Position numbers and translations under genes: made by a program
Notes under the pieces: generated by a model
What the model saw: only the letters and a program-made list of their open reading frames with translations
Told to the model about the DNA's origin: nothing
Database searches by the model: none
Shown here: positions 48,987-57,940 of the stretch, piece after piece
How the letters are laid out: the number at the start of each line of letters is the position of its first letter
Position numbering within the stretch: the stretch's first letter is position 1
Assembly (NCBI GenBank): GCA_016705235.1
Contig: JADIYP010000001.1
Span: forward strand, 1,054,001-1,118,000
Direction of reading: 5' to 3'
DNA: 64,000 bases
From: Candidatus Leptovillus affinis
Lineage (GTDB): Bacteria > Chloroflexota > Anaerolineae > Promineifilales > Promineifilaceae

Positions 48987-50509
48987 ACCGGCGTTGGTGG
49001 GTTGTGGGGGCTGTGGTTCTGGTTGTCGCGCTGTTTGTCGGCTGGTCGGCGCGGCAAAGTGGGATGGGGTTTCCGCTGGATGACGGCTGGATCCATCAAA
49101 CCTACGCCCGAAGTCTGGCGCGGAACGGCCGTTGGGAATACGTGCCTGGAGTAGTTAGCGCCGGTTCCACCTCGCCGCTGTGGACCATGCTTTTGGCTGT
49201 GGGCTATGGGTTGCGAATGCCTTATTTGTTCTGGGCATTTTTGATGGGCGGGCTGTCGCTGCTGTGGCTGGCCTTTGCCGGGATGCAGGTCTGGCGTACA
49301 GTTTGGCCGGAATGGGCGGCTAAAGATTGGTTGGCAGGTCTGATTTTAGTTTTGACCTGGCCGTTGGTTTGGGGGGCGGTTAGCGGCATGGAAACGGTGC
49401 TCTTTGCCGCGTTGGGGATGCAGATTGTGGCGGTGTACGGCCGTGTGGTTTTAGACGACAAAACCAGCATCCATTGGAAAAAAATTGCCGCGCTGGGCTT
49501 TTTATCCGGTTTGCTCATCCTGACGCGCCCGGACGGATTGGTGCTGCTTCTGCTGGTAGCCTTGGGACTGCTCCTGCTGCCGGTTCCTTTGGGTAAACGA
49601 TTGCAGGCTGAGGTTTTATTTGGTTTGCTGACGGCCGTGCCGCTGCTGCCCTATTTCGCCTTCAATCTGGCGGCCAGCGGCAGCATTTGGCCAAACACCT
49701 TTTATGCCAAACAAGCCGAATACCAGGCGCTGCTGGCCGCGCCGCTCTTGAAGCGGTTTGCCGGCTTGCTCTATTTTAGTTTGGGCGGCCCGGCGGAAGG
49801 TTGGCGCGGCATGAGCAGCGCCCATCTGCTGCTGCTGCCCGGCGTGATTGTGACTGGCTGGCAGGCGTTACTGGCCGATTGGCGCGGCCGTATGCTGGCG
49901 CGCACGCTGCCCTTGTGGTGGGCTGGGGGGCATGTGCTGCTCTATGCCTGGCGGCTGCCGGTGACGTATCAACACGGCCGTTACCTTTTCGCCGCGCTGC
50001 CGATTTGGGTGTTATACGGGCTGGCGGGTTGGCTGTGGCTGTTGGGGAAAGTGGGAAACGGCCGTCAGGCGCGTATTCTCAAACAGGCTGCCGGTCTAAC
50101 GTTTGCTCTGCTGTTAGGTTTCTTTCTGCTTTTAGGCGCGCAAAGTTATGCCACCGATGTGGCATTTATTGAAGGCGAAATGGTGGATGTAGCCCAATGG
50201 CTGGCCGCCAATACGCCATCAGATGCCCTGATTGCCGCCCATGACATTGGCGCGATAGGGTATTTTGCGGAACGGCCGTTGCTAGACCTGGCCGGCCTCA
50301 TCTCGCCAGAAATCATCCCCCTGCTGGCCGACGAAGGTGGTTTGGCGGCTTATGTCCGGGCCAGCGGGGCCGAGTATCTGGTCACCGCGCCTGGTTGGGA
50401 CTATGTGACCCTGACCACAGACCCGGAGAGTACCTGGTTATACTCGGCTGATTTTGCCTGGACGGAAGCGCAGGGGGTGCGGGGAACGGCCGTGTATAAA
50501 CTGCCCTAA
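48983..50509 (+). CDS. Polytopic membrane protein, GT-C-like
   Basis: 508 residues with about eleven helices. It has a helix-1 extracytoplasmic loop with GFPLDDGWIHQTYARSLARN, and WPLVWGAVSGMETVLFAALG further on. The DDGWIH motif after helix 1 and GMET are diagnostic of a family of bacterial glycosyltransferase-like membrane proteins (PMT/mannosyltransferase-like). The C-terminal soluble domain contains WLAANTPSDALIAAHDIGAI and GYFAERPLLDLAGLISPEII, conserved in the same group. It begins with an ATGA overlap, completing a presumed operon of surface glycosylation genes. Confidence 0.85.
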   Translation: MNRRWWVVGAVVLVVALFVGWSARQSGMGFPLDDGWIHQTYARSLARNGRWEYVPGVVSAGSTSPLWTMLLAVGYGLRMPYLFWAFLMGGLSLLWLAFAGMQVWRTVWPEWAAKDWLAGLILVLTWPLVWGAVSGMETVLFAALGMQIVAVYGRVVLDDKTSIHWKKIAALGFLSGLLILTRPDGLVLLLLVALGLLLLPVPLGKRLQAEVLFGLLTAVPLLPYFAFNLAASGSIWPNTFYAKQAEYQALLAAPLLKRFAGLLYFSLGGPAEGWRGMSSAHLLLLPGVIVTGWQALLADWRGRMLARTLPLWWAGGHVLLYAWRLPVTYQHGRYLFAALPIWVLYGLAGWLWLLGKVGNGRQARILKQAAGLTFALLLGFFLLLGAQSYATDVAFIEGEMVDVAQWLAANTPSDALIAAHDIGAIGYFAERPLLDLAGLISPEIIPLLADEGGLAAYVRASGAEYLVTAPGWDYVTLTTDPESTWLYSADFAWTEAQGVRGTAVYKLP

Positions 50510-50537
50510 AAACTATTCGTGTATTCACCGCACAGGT

Positions 50538-50567
50538 TTGCAAATGCTTTCTTTTTCATGGTATACT
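50538..50567 (+). promoter_or_regulatory. Predicted promoter of the NarL-type regulator gene
   Basis: TTGCAA at 50538-50543 and TATACT at 50562-50567 are separated by 18 bases, with a T-rich spacer. It leaves a leader of about 100 bases before the GTG start at 50672. It marks the beginning of the AT-richer Tad region. Prediction only. Confidence 0.5.
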
Positions 50568-50671
50568 GCCACTATTCCCAACAAACCAATACGACAACCT
50601 ATGTGAAGCAACGACATGGTTTGAATAGCCCCGCAACAAATCGGTTCAGCAAAAATAAGAGGTGAGTTTCT

Positions 50672-51367
50672 GTGTCAGAACAAATCAAAGTACTCATTGT
50701 TGATGATCATCCTTTATTCCGTCAGGGTCTCAAAGATTTGTTAGATACCGATCCAATTATGAACGTAATTGGCGAGGCTGCTGATGGAGAAGTTGCAATC
50801 GAAATGGTCTACGATGTTAGGCCCGATGTAATTTTGATGGACATAAACTTGCCAACCATCAACGGGTTGCAAGTAACCCGCAAAATAAAAACCCAACTAC
50901 CAGACGTTAAAGTAATCATGATCACCGGCTATGATGATGCAGAACAAGTCTTTCATGCATTCCGTGTTGGCGCATCGGCCTATTGCCCCAAAGATGTCAC
51001 GCCAGAGTCGCTTACCAGCATCATTCAGGCAGTTGTAACCGGAAAATATGCCGTCGGCGAAAAGATTATGTCATATGATGAACTTCTCGCCTGGATTGAG
51101 CAAAAAATCGGCCGTTTCAGCGGGCCATTAATGGGTGACAGCGATGAATTATTCGTGCCGCTATCGCCTCGTGAAATGGAAATACTGGAACATGTCACCA
51201 AGGGTCTGAGCAACAAAGAAATAGCCTACAAACTTGGAATAAGCCATCAAACTGTTAAAAACCACATGACAGCCATCCTGCGGAAACTACGAGTAGACGA
51301 TCGGACGCAAGCGGCCGTCTATGCGCTGCGTCATGGTTGGGTACGTTTAGAAGGCACGCAACCATAA
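50672..51367 (+). CDS. NarL/LuxR-family response regulator
   Basis: 231 residues from a GTG with AAGAGGTG upstream. Receiver domain: IKVLIVDDHPLFRQGLKDLL, phosphoacceptor Asp in VILMDINLPTINGL, VIMITGYDD and YCPKDVT (signature Lys). The LuxR helix-turn-helix C-terminus is at about 165-225: LSPREMEILEHVTKGLSNKE, IAYKLGISHQTVKNHMTAIL. The linker between is longer than usual (GRFSGPLMGDSDELF). It forms a pair with the DegS-like kinase gene 30 bases downstream, and is likely to control the adjacent Flp/Tad pilus genes, which is inferred from position. Confidence 0.94.
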   Translation: MSEQIKVLIVDDHPLFRQGLKDLLDTDPIMNVIGEAADGEVAIEMVYDVRPDVILMDINLPTINGLQVTRKIKTQLPDVKVIMITGYDDAEQVFHAFRVGASAYCPKDVTPESLTSIIQAVVTGKYAVGEKIMSYDELLAWIEQKIGRFSGPLMGDSDELFVPLSPREMEILEHVTKGLSNKEIAYKLGISHQTVKNHMTAILRKLRVDDRTQAAVYALRHGWVRLEGTQP

Positions 51368-51397
51368 AAATCCAATCGGCACAGGAATTAACGCCCC

Positions 51398-52462
51398 ATG
51401 ATCGAAGAAGCAATCGGTGATTCGCTGCAAAGTTTCCTTGAGGAAGCACAAAAAGATTATGAACAAACCCAACGAGATCTGAAAGAGATCGATATTCTCA
51501 TCAAACAAAGTGCCGCAGAAGTAGAGCGCTTGGCACAGCGAAACGCACAAGTAACTAATTATACGCGCCAACTTCAAACCAATTTCGAAACATTACCCCG
51601 TGAAGATATTAAAGAAGCATACGAAGCTCTGAATGATGTCCAGCAACGTTTGTTTACCATGCGTGGTCAACTAGAGAAACTGCAAAGTGACCAACGCAAC
51701 CTTGAGCGATTATCAGAATTTCAGCGTCGTTTACTAGAATTAACAGAAGAAATGGGATCGGTTCCTACAGGCGCCAAAAACCCTGTCCGCAAAGTAGCTG
51801 GAGACCAATCAAATGTTATTCGTGTTATCCAGACGGAAGAATTGGGGCGTCAAAGCCTGGTGCGGCGAATGCATGACGGTCCAGCTTCGTCGTTAAGCAA
51901 TTTCATTTTGCAGGCTGAGATTTGCCAGCGGTTTTTCGATGTGAACCCAGACCGGGCCAGAGCGGAATTGAATGCGCTTAAAGGGGCAGCGGCAGCCACC
52001 TTTAACGACGTTAAGGATTTCATCTTCGATTTGCGCCCGATGATGTTGGATGATCTAGGTGTTGTGCCCACATTGCGCCGATATGTCGAATCTTTTCAGG
52101 AGAAAAATAGCATTTCTGTCCCGATTACGGTTACAGGTGTAGAGCGGCGGCTTGAAAGCCATATTGAAGTAACAATTTTCCGTGGCGTTCAGGAACTGCT
52201 GAATAATTCTTTGCTGCATGCTCAGGCAACACAAGTGCAGGTTTCATTAGATCTGGCGCAGGATCTGGTGCAGGCAGTTGTTGAAGATAATGGAAGTGGG
52301 TTTAATGTAGACGAGACTTTGAATTCTAACAGCCGTACAATTGGGTTGTCTTCTTTGCGTGAACGCATCGAAATGTTGGGCGGCGAGATGAAAATTCACA
52401 GTAGAATGGGTCATGGAACGCGCGTGGAATTTGCTATTCCCATCACCATGGATACCTATTAA
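51398..52462 (+). CDS. DegS-like cytoplasmic sensor histidine kinase
   Basis: 354 residues with no membrane helix. The first 125 residues are a long coiled-coil sensor region (SFLEEAQKDYEQTQRDLKEI, QQRLFTMRGQLEKLQSDQ), as in Bacillus DegS. The HisKA_3 H-box is QSLVRRMHDGPASSLSNFIL with the phosphorylated His near residue 158. The ATPase domain has VQELLNNSLLHAQATQVQV (N box), VVEDNGSGFNV (G1) and IGLSSLRERIEMLGGEMKI plus GHGTRVEF (G2). It should autophosphorylate and pass phosphate to the NarL-type regulator encoded just upstream. Cytoplasmic input is unknown. Confidence 0.93.
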   Translation: MIEEAIGDSLQSFLEEAQKDYEQTQRDLKEIDILIKQSAAEVERLAQRNAQVTNYTRQLQTNFETLPREDIKEAYEALNDVQQRLFTMRGQLEKLQSDQRNLERLSEFQRRLLELTEEMGSVPTGAKNPVRKVAGDQSNVIRVIQTEELGRQSLVRRMHDGPASSLSNFILQAEICQRFFDVNPDRARAELNALKGAAAATFNDVKDFIFDLRPMMLDDLGVVPTLRRYVESFQEKNSISVPITVTGVERRLESHIEVTIFRGVQELLNNSLLHAQATQVQVSLDLAQDLVQAVVEDNGSGFNVDETLNSNSRTIGLSSLRERIEMLGGEMKIHSRMGHGTRVEFAIPITMDTY

Positions 52463-52492
52463 AAACGGATTATTTTCAGTACCACGCTCCTA

Positions 52493-52521
52493 TTGCTACT
52501 CAAGCTTTTAATCGCTATTCT
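52493..52521 (+). promoter_or_regulatory. Predicted promoter of the Flp pilin gene
   Basis: TTGCTA at 52493-52498 and TATTCT at 52516-52521 are separated by 17 bases, about 50 bases upstream of the pilin ATG. The surrounding stretch is AT-rich. The pilin gene also has its own terminator, so it appears to be an independent unit. Prediction only. Confidence 0.4.
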
Positions 52522-52572
52522 ATAGCTAAATATTTTATAAGCTTTTTTCAATTTATTTGGAGGTATATCAAG

Positions 52573-52722
52573 ATGTTATTTTTACAACGTGAAGATGGTC
52601 AAGGTTTGGTAGAATACGCATTGGTTCTCGTTTTGGTGGCTGTTGTCATCATCGCTATTCTGACCCTGTTGGGACCCCAGATTGGTAATGTTTTCAGCAA
52701 AATTACCAACGGCCTCAAATAG
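52573..52722 (+). CDS. flp: Flp/Fap-type pilin
   Basis: 49 residues: MLFLQREDGQGLVEYALVLV, then LVAVVIIAILTLLGP and QIGNVFSKITNGLK. The prepilin motif GxxxxEY (G-Q-G-L-V-E-Y) is preceded by a short basic leader, so cleavage by a prepilin peptidase is predicted after the Gly before LVEY. One hydrophobic helix makes up most of the mature protein. TTGGAGG lies about 9 bases before the ATG. Flp pilins form the Tad pilus fibre used in surface attachment. The prepilin peptidase gene is not in the window. The gene sits between the two-component pair and tadZ, with its own hairpin terminator. Confidence 0.93.
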   Translation: MLFLQREDGQGLVEYALVLVLVAVVIIAILTLLGPQIGNVFSKITNGLK

Positions 52723-52766
52723 TCCAAGGTTTCATATCGTCAGATTGTTGATTAGTATTTAGTTTG

Positions 52767-52803
52767 AAACAGGATCCTATCGTATGATAGGATCCTGTTT
52801 TTA
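52767..52803 (+). terminator. Rho-independent terminator after flp
   Basis: AAACAGGATCCTATC and GATAGGATCCTGTTT are exact complements around GTAT, followed by TTATTT. It separates flp from the tadZ operon, allowing the pilin to be made at a different level from the assembly machinery. Confidence 0.92.
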
Positions 52804-52925
52804 TTTGTGTGTTAGGCAATGTAGCCTGACTACGGTACAATTCTTTTGTGCTTCATCATAACTATCTCTACTATTTTCGCCACGAGCACCCAAGAATACT
52901 AGGTTAAAATACCCATTTGCTTCTA

Positions 52926-52953
52926 TTGACAATACTAAGGATCATAGTAAGAT
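52926..52953 (+). promoter_or_regulatory. Predicted promoter of the tadZ-tadC operon
   Basis: A consensus TTGACA at 52926-52931 is followed 16 bases later by TAAGAT at 52948-52953. The leader to the tadZ ATG at 53137 is about 175 bases. The rest of the 414-base gap 52723-53136 shows no gene. Prediction only. Confidence 0.4.
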
Positions 52954-53136
52954 GATTTTAGTTAACTTGGCAAATGATTAACGGGTATCTTTTAACATAT
53001 GGGATATTGCTTGTTTACCCAGATCAGAATTAACCCCATTTTATCACTGTCCCAAGTGAGCAAGTCTTTGATGCCTATCTGGAATGTTGCCAGTGAGTGT
53101 TGTTACCCTAAATCAAACTAACCTATTGGAACGATA

Positions 53137-54408
53137 ATGTCAGAAACTATTCGTGTATTAATTGTGGATGATCTGCCGGAGACGCGAGAAAACGTCCGAA
53201 AGTTGTTGCAGTTTGAGTCTGATATTGAGGTGATCGGCCAAGCGGGAACTGGTGAGCAGGCGGTTGATATGGCTCAGGAACATCGACCGGATATCATCCT
53301 GATGGATATTAACATGCCGGGTATTGATGGCATTGGAGCGAGTCAGAAGATATCCGAGTTGGTACCGACGACGCAAATTATTATTATGTCGGTGCAAAGT
53401 GATTCTGATTACCTACGACGCGCAATGCTTGCCGGCGCGCGTGATTTTTTGACGAAGCCGTTTGGTGGAGATGAGTTGGTGGCTGCGGTTCGTCGAGTTC
53501 ATGCTAAAAGACCTGTGATACGAACGGGGTCTCAGCCAATGCAAACGGCGGCCGTGCGGGCTGGTTCTCCGCAAACGGCCGTTGCGCCAGTAAGAGGCCA
53601 TATGTTAGCCGTTTTTAGCCCTAAAGGCGGTAGTGGTTGTACTACCCTGGCTATTAACATGGCGATTTCATTGGCCTCAAGCGACCACCGTACTATATTA
53701 GTCGATGGCAGTCTGCAATTTGGCGATGTCGCTGTTATGCTAAACATGAAACCCGTGACAAGTGTTGTCGACTTAAGTGCGCGCGATAGCGAGATTGACG
53801 CTGATTTAATCAACAGCGTTGTACAGGTCCATCGAAGTGGCTTACACGTTTTGATGTCGCCGCCACGACCAGAAATGGCAGATGTCGTTACAGAAGCCAG
53901 CTTAAAAGTATTGTGGGCCAGCTTGCGGCAGATTTACGATTACATCATCGTAGACACAACATCCAGTCTTAATGATATCGCCTTGTCAATATTGGATGAA
54001 GCAGATCGTATTTTGTTGGTCACGCAACAGAATTTGCCTAGCTTAAAAAATGTCAGCCGTTTTTTCGATCTGGCCCAAAGTTTAGAATACCAGCAGAAAA
54101 AAGTTTGGCTCGTGGTGAACAGGCTGTCCACGAAACAAGGTATATCCGTGAAAGATATCAGCGAAACGCTAAAGCGACCTGTTTTAATGACTATTCCTGA
54201 AGACGATTTGACAGTCAGTGCAGCAATCGATCAAGGCGTTCCCGTCATCCTCGGATCAAATAAGAAGAAGCCAATTGGCCTTGCGCTTGTCAAGCTGGCT
54301 CAAACAGTAGCTCAAGAATTGGGAAAAGAAAAAATAGACGGCACAAACGGCCGTGCAGAAAAAGCAGATACCAGTGGCTTGTTTGGACGTCTATTCGGAA
54401 AACGGTAA
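53137..54408 (+). CDS. tadZ: TadZ/CpaE-like protein: receiver domain plus P-loop ATPase
   Basis: 423 residues. The N-terminal receiver domain keeps its phosphoacceptor (IILMDINMPGIDG) and IIIMSVQSDSDY plus FLTKPFGGDEL. After a linker, the MinD/ParA-like ATPase begins MLAVFSPKGGSGCTTLAINM; the deviant Walker A has Cys in place of the usual Lys (GGSGCTT), as is frequent in CpaE-like proteins. ATPase motifs DGSLQFGDVAVMLN, YDYIIVDTTSSLNDIALS and VWLVVNRLSTK follow. It localises the Tad machine to its site. The C-terminal tail reads GLFGRLFGKR, amphipathic and basic. Confidence 0.92.
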   Translation: MSETIRVLIVDDLPETRENVRKLLQFESDIEVIGQAGTGEQAVDMAQEHRPDIILMDINMPGIDGIGASQKISELVPTTQIIIMSVQSDSDYLRRAMLAGARDFLTKPFGGDELVAAVRRVHAKRPVIRTGSQPMQTAAVRAGSPQTAVAPVRGHMLAVFSPKGGSGCTTLAINMAISLASSDHRTILVDGSLQFGDVAVMLNMKPVTSVVDLSARDSEIDADLINSVVQVHRSGLHVLMSPPRPEMADVVTEASLKVLWASLRQIYDYIIVDTTSSLNDIALSILDEADRILLVTQQNLPSLKNVSRFFDLAQSLEYQQKKVWLVVNRLSTKQGISVKDISETLKRPVLMTIPEDDLTVSAAIDQGVPVILGSNKKKPIGLALVKLAQTVAQELGKEKIDGTNGRAEKADTSGLFGRLFGKR

Positions 54409-54423
54409 GGTGGAGGTTAAGCG

Positions 54424-55809
54424 GTGTCTCTATTAAAACGAATTGAACAAAACCAACAACAACCCGCACCAACAGAAACTCAATCTTCCAAGTTGCAAGA
54501 ATTGCGGGTAAAGCGGTCGTCTCCGGCCGTTGGCTCGCGAGATGCTTATGTTGAGTTGAAGAATCGTATTCAACAAAAGTTAATATCCGAACTAGACCCA
54601 GGCATGGATATTACCCAGACGGCCGAAGTACGAGCGACTATTCGGGAAATGTTCGAGACAATGCTAGAAGAAGAAAGTATTGTTCTTACCCGAAACGAAA
54701 AGCGGCGTTTGTTTGAATCTATTGTTGCCGAAATTCTGGGTTATGGACCACTTGAACAATTTCTACAGACAGATGGCATCACCGAAATTATGGTGAACGG
54801 GCCTGAGCATGTGTACATTGAATCAAGTGGTAAATTGCAACGGACGAACGTTACATTTGAAGATAACGATCACCTGCTGCGAATTATCGATCGAATTGTC
54901 GCCCCATTGGGTCGTCGTATTGATGAGGGTTCTCCAATGGTTGATGCCCGTTTGCCCGATGGTTCTCGTGTCAACGCAGTGGTTCCTCCCATTTCTTTAA
55001 ATGGCGCATCTTTAACGATTCGTGTGTTCTCCAAAATCCCATTTACGGTTGAAAACCTGATTGAGTTTGGCAGTATTACTCCTGAAGCGGTTGAATTCTT
55101 AAGAGCGTGTGTTATTGCCAAGCTCAACGTCCTGGTCTCCGGAGGCACAGGTTCTGGAAAAACAACGCTTCTAAACATCCTCTCGAGTTTTATTCCTGAT
55201 GGGGAACGAATTGTAACAATAGAAAACGCGGCTGAACTGCAATTGCGCCAGGAACATGTGGTGACATTGGAATCGCGTTCAGCAAACGTGGAAGGGCGAG
55301 GGGCTGTCACCATTCAAGATCTCGTGATCAACTCTTTGCGTATGCGCCCTGACCGAATCATCGTTGGAGAGGTTCGAGGCGGTGAGGCCCTGGATATGTT
55401 GCAAGCGATGAACACAGGCCATGATGGCAGCATGACGACGGGCCATGCCAACAGTACACGAGATATGTTATCTCGTTTGGAGACGATGGTATTGATGGCA
55501 GGTATGGATTTACCCCATCGCGCTATTCGTGAGCAAGTTGCTTCAGCCATTCATTTGATTGTTCATCAAGATCGCATGCGTGATGGTACTCGAAAAGTTA
55601 TGTCCATTAGTGAAATCCAGGGTATGGAAGGCGATGTTATTACCACTTCCGAGATTTTCCGGTTTGAACAAACGAGTATTGAAGATGGTAAGGTGATTGG
55701 GCGTTTACGTCCTACGGGGTTACGTCCTAAGTTTATGTGGAAAATTCAGGAAGCGGGTATTATGCTGCCGCCATCAATTTTTGGTATTGGCGCGCGCAAT
55801 CGGCGTTAA
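54424..55809 (+). CDS. tadA: Tad/type IV secretion-like ATPase (CpaF/TadA)
   Basis: 461 residues from a GTG with GGAGG 8 bases upstream. Hexameric ATPase that powers Flp pilus assembly and retraction. The N-terminal domain (about 20-130) leads to the GYGPLEQFLQTDGITEIMVN signature. Walker A is VSGGTGSGKTTLLNIL near residue 242, and the Asp box has RIVTIENAAELQL. Walker B is RMRPDRIIVGEVRGGEALDM and the His box is TGHDGSMTTGHANS. All catalytic motifs are intact. It is followed 23 bases later by tadB. Confidence 0.96.
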   Translation: MSLLKRIEQNQQQPAPTETQSSKLQELRVKRSSPAVGSRDAYVELKNRIQQKLISELDPGMDITQTAEVRATIREMFETMLEEESIVLTRNEKRRLFESIVAEILGYGPLEQFLQTDGITEIMVNGPEHVYIESSGKLQRTNVTFEDNDHLLRIIDRIVAPLGRRIDEGSPMVDARLPDGSRVNAVVPPISLNGASLTIRVFSKIPFTVENLIEFGSITPEAVEFLRACVIAKLNVLVSGGTGSGKTTLLNILSSFIPDGERIVTIENAAELQLRQEHVVTLESRSANVEGRGAVTIQDLVINSLRMRPDRIIVGEVRGGEALDMLQAMNTGHDGSMTTGHANSTRDMLSRLETMVLMAGMDLPHRAIREQVASAIHLIVHQDRMRDGTRKVMSISEIQGMEGDVITTSEIFRFEQTSIEDGKVIGRLRPTGLRPKFMWKIQEAGIMLPPSIFGIGARNRR

Positions 55810-55832
55810 GCGTTGAAAAGGAGCAAATTATT

Positions 55833-56828
55833 GTGTCTCCCGTCATTTTGATCATATTAGCTGGCGCTTCTTTATTGGTGGTATTTGGAGCTGGCATTGC
55901 GCTGGTGACCAGTGGCAGTCGGGGAAATGTCGACAAACGTCTTGAGCAATTTGTGGGCGCTACGGACGTCGTAGATGTGGTTGAGGAAATTGAGGCAGAC
56001 AAGGGCGACGACCTGGCGGATAAATTGGATACCGCGCTATCGGGCCGAGGTTTTTTTGCGCCGACGAAAGAGCGTATCGCCAAAGCGGATGTAAAACTTC
56101 GTGTTAGCGAGTACGTGATTCTAGTTATATTGAGCGCTATAGGCCTGGGGGTTGCCGGCTATTTATTGATGCATCGCAGCATTTTGATGGGCGTCATTGG
56201 CGCGATAGTGGGGCTTCAATTACCGAAATATTATATTTCTTATTCGGCTAGTAAGCGGATGCGTGCATTTGATAATCAACTCAGTGACACTTTAAATTTA
56301 TGGGTGAACGCATTACGATCAGGTTATAGTGTATTGCAGGGGATGGAGGCAATTGCGACTGAATTGCCGCCACCGGTTTCCAGAGAATTTGAGCGGGTGG
56401 TACAGGAAGTTCGTTTGGGGTTGGGTTTGGAAGAGGCTCTGGCGAACATGTACCGACGAGTGCCTAGTGAAGACCTGGATTTGATTATTACGGCCGTTAA
56501 CATCCAACGCGAAGTAGGCGGTAACCTGGCCGAAATCTTAGACACGATCAGCTTTACCATTCGTGAACGCGTGCGGATAAAAGGCGAAATTCGCACATTA
56601 ACGGCTCAAGGCCGCATTTCTGGTTGGGTTGTTGGCCTATTACCCCTGGCATTATCTGGCGTTCTTTACGCCATCAATGGGGAATATATGGCTCAATTGT
56701 GGGCAAAAGATAAGCCCTGGGTCTTGGAACCTTATTTGCCTTGCGGTTGGTTGGTAATTGGCAGCGGTTTGTTTATGATGTTGATGGGTATGTTGGCAAT
56801 TAGGAAAATTGTAGATATCGAGGTTTAG
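55833..56828 (+). CDS. tadB: Tad inner-membrane platform protein TadB
   Basis: 331 residues from the GTG at 55833 with AAAAGGAG upstream; an in-frame start within tadA is not credible. An N-terminal membrane helix (ILIILAGASLLVVFGAGIAL) is followed by a cytoplasmic segment and two central helices. The T2SSF/GspF domain at about 150-285 includes LPDTL-like QLSDTLNLWVNALRSGYSVL, EEALANMYRRVPSEDLDLII and INREVGGNLAEIL-type (IQREVGGNLAEILDTIS) motifs. Two C-terminal helices close it. It forms the platform with TadC, energised by TadA. Confidence 0.93.
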   Translation: MSPVILIILAGASLLVVFGAGIALVTSGSRGNVDKRLEQFVGATDVVDVVEEIEADKGDDLADKLDTALSGRGFFAPTKERIAKADVKLRVSEYVILVILSAIGLGVAGYLLMHRSILMGVIGAIVGLQLPKYYISYSASKRMRAFDNQLSDTLNLWVNALRSGYSVLQGMEAIATELPPPVSREFERVVQEVRLGLGLEEALANMYRRVPSEDLDLIITAVNIQREVGGNLAEILDTISFTIRERVRIKGEIRTLTAQGRISGWVVGLLPLALSGVLYAINGEYMAQLWAKDKPWVLEPYLPCGWLVIGSGLFMMLMGMLAIRKIVDIEV

Positions 56829-56927
56829 GACAAAAAGGTGAAATCGAAAGCGAACCGTCTGTGTTTCACTGCTTTCATTGGCTCCAAGAATAATATTTTG
56901 AGAACCCATGAATAATGGAGTAAAAAG

Positions 56928-57869
56928 ATGCCTGTCTTATTCTTAGTCGTAATTGCCGTTGTAGCTGTTTTCATCATTGGCGCAAGCGTGCTGCTGTTGC
57001 GCCGCTCGGAAGAAGATCCATTGACGGCGCGCATTGATGAATTTGCAGCGCGTGAAGAATTGGTTTCGATTGAAGACATCGAATTGTCGATGCCCATCAC
57101 TGATCGCATTTTTGTGCCAATTGTTAGAAGAATTAGTGATTTTGTCATCCGTTTCACCCCTCAAACTACATTAGAACGGACAACAAGACAGTTGCAACTA
57201 GCCGGCAACCCACGAAATATGTCGGCAGCCGAGTTTTGGATTGTACGCGGCCTGGCAACTGTGGTTTTGGGCGGGTTGGTGTTCCTTATGATGACTCGTA
57301 ATGGCGCAGAACCTACCAAGCGTATTTTATATGCTTTAGGCGGTGCGGCATTGGGAAATTATTTACCGGCTATGTTTCTCCGTTCTATGATTGATAGACG
57401 GAAACAAAGCATTTTAAAGAAGCTGCCAGACGCGCTCGACCTGATGACGATTTGTGTAGATGCTGGCTTAACTTTTAACGCGGCAATGCAAAAAGTGAGC
57501 GAAAAATGGGACGATCCGCTTTCGGATGAGTTTGGACGGGTTATTTACGAAATGCAGCTTGGGAAATCCCGCAGGCAAGCGCTTAAAGACATGTCAGAGC
57601 GCACAGATGTGCCTGATGTGACCAGCTTTATTGCCGCCATCTTGCAAGCAGAACAACTTGGTGTAGGAATTGGTAAGGTTTTGCGGATTCAATCGGAGCA
57701 AATGCGTGTGCGCCGACGGCAGCGAGCTGAAGAACGCGCCCAGCAAGCGCCAGTGAAAATGACATTCCCGCTTGTTTTCCTGATCTTTCCTTCCATTTTT
57801 ATCGTCTTATTGGGTCCGGCGGGTATTCAGGTGGCGCGCAGCGATGCCCTTAAGGGTCTGACTGGCTGA
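56928..57869 (+). CDS. tadC: Tad inner-membrane platform protein TadC
   Basis: 313 residues, ATG about 10 bases after GGAG (ATGGAGTAAAAAG). It shares the TadB plan: an N-terminal helix (LFLVVIAVVAVFIIGASVLL), a cytoplasmic stretch, two middle helices, and a T2SSF domain (KLPDALDLMTICVDAGLTFN, EFGRVIYEMQLGKSRRQALK, FIAAILQAEQLGVGIGKVL). The C-terminal helix is FPLVFLIFPSIFIVLLGPAG. It partners TadB. The 99-base gap from tadB carries no gene. Confidence 0.93.
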   Translation: MPVLFLVVIAVVAVFIIGASVLLLRRSEEDPLTARIDEFAAREELVSIEDIELSMPITDRIFVPIVRRISDFVIRFTPQTTLERTTRQLQLAGNPRNMSAAEFWIVRGLATVVLGGLVFLMMTRNGAEPTKRILYALGGAALGNYLPAMFLRSMIDRRKQSILKKLPDALDLMTICVDAGLTFNAAMQKVSEKWDDPLSDEFGRVIYEMQLGKSRRQALKDMSERTDVPDVTSFIAAILQAEQLGVGIGKVLRIQSEQMRVRRRQRAEERAQQAPVKMTFPLVFLIFPSIFIVLLGPAGIQVARSDALKGLTG

Positions 57870-57940
57870 GATTTGGGGCAGCGGAAGGCTGTGGCCTTTA
57901 CGTATTTATAGGCGAATCATTGGCAATCGGAGATATCAAC

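Noticed and set aside
53623..53670. TadZ as a degenerate ATPase because Walker A lacks its lysine (GGSGCTT)
   Set aside because: An atypical Walker A is common among CpaE/TadZ proteins, so this is not evidence for decay.
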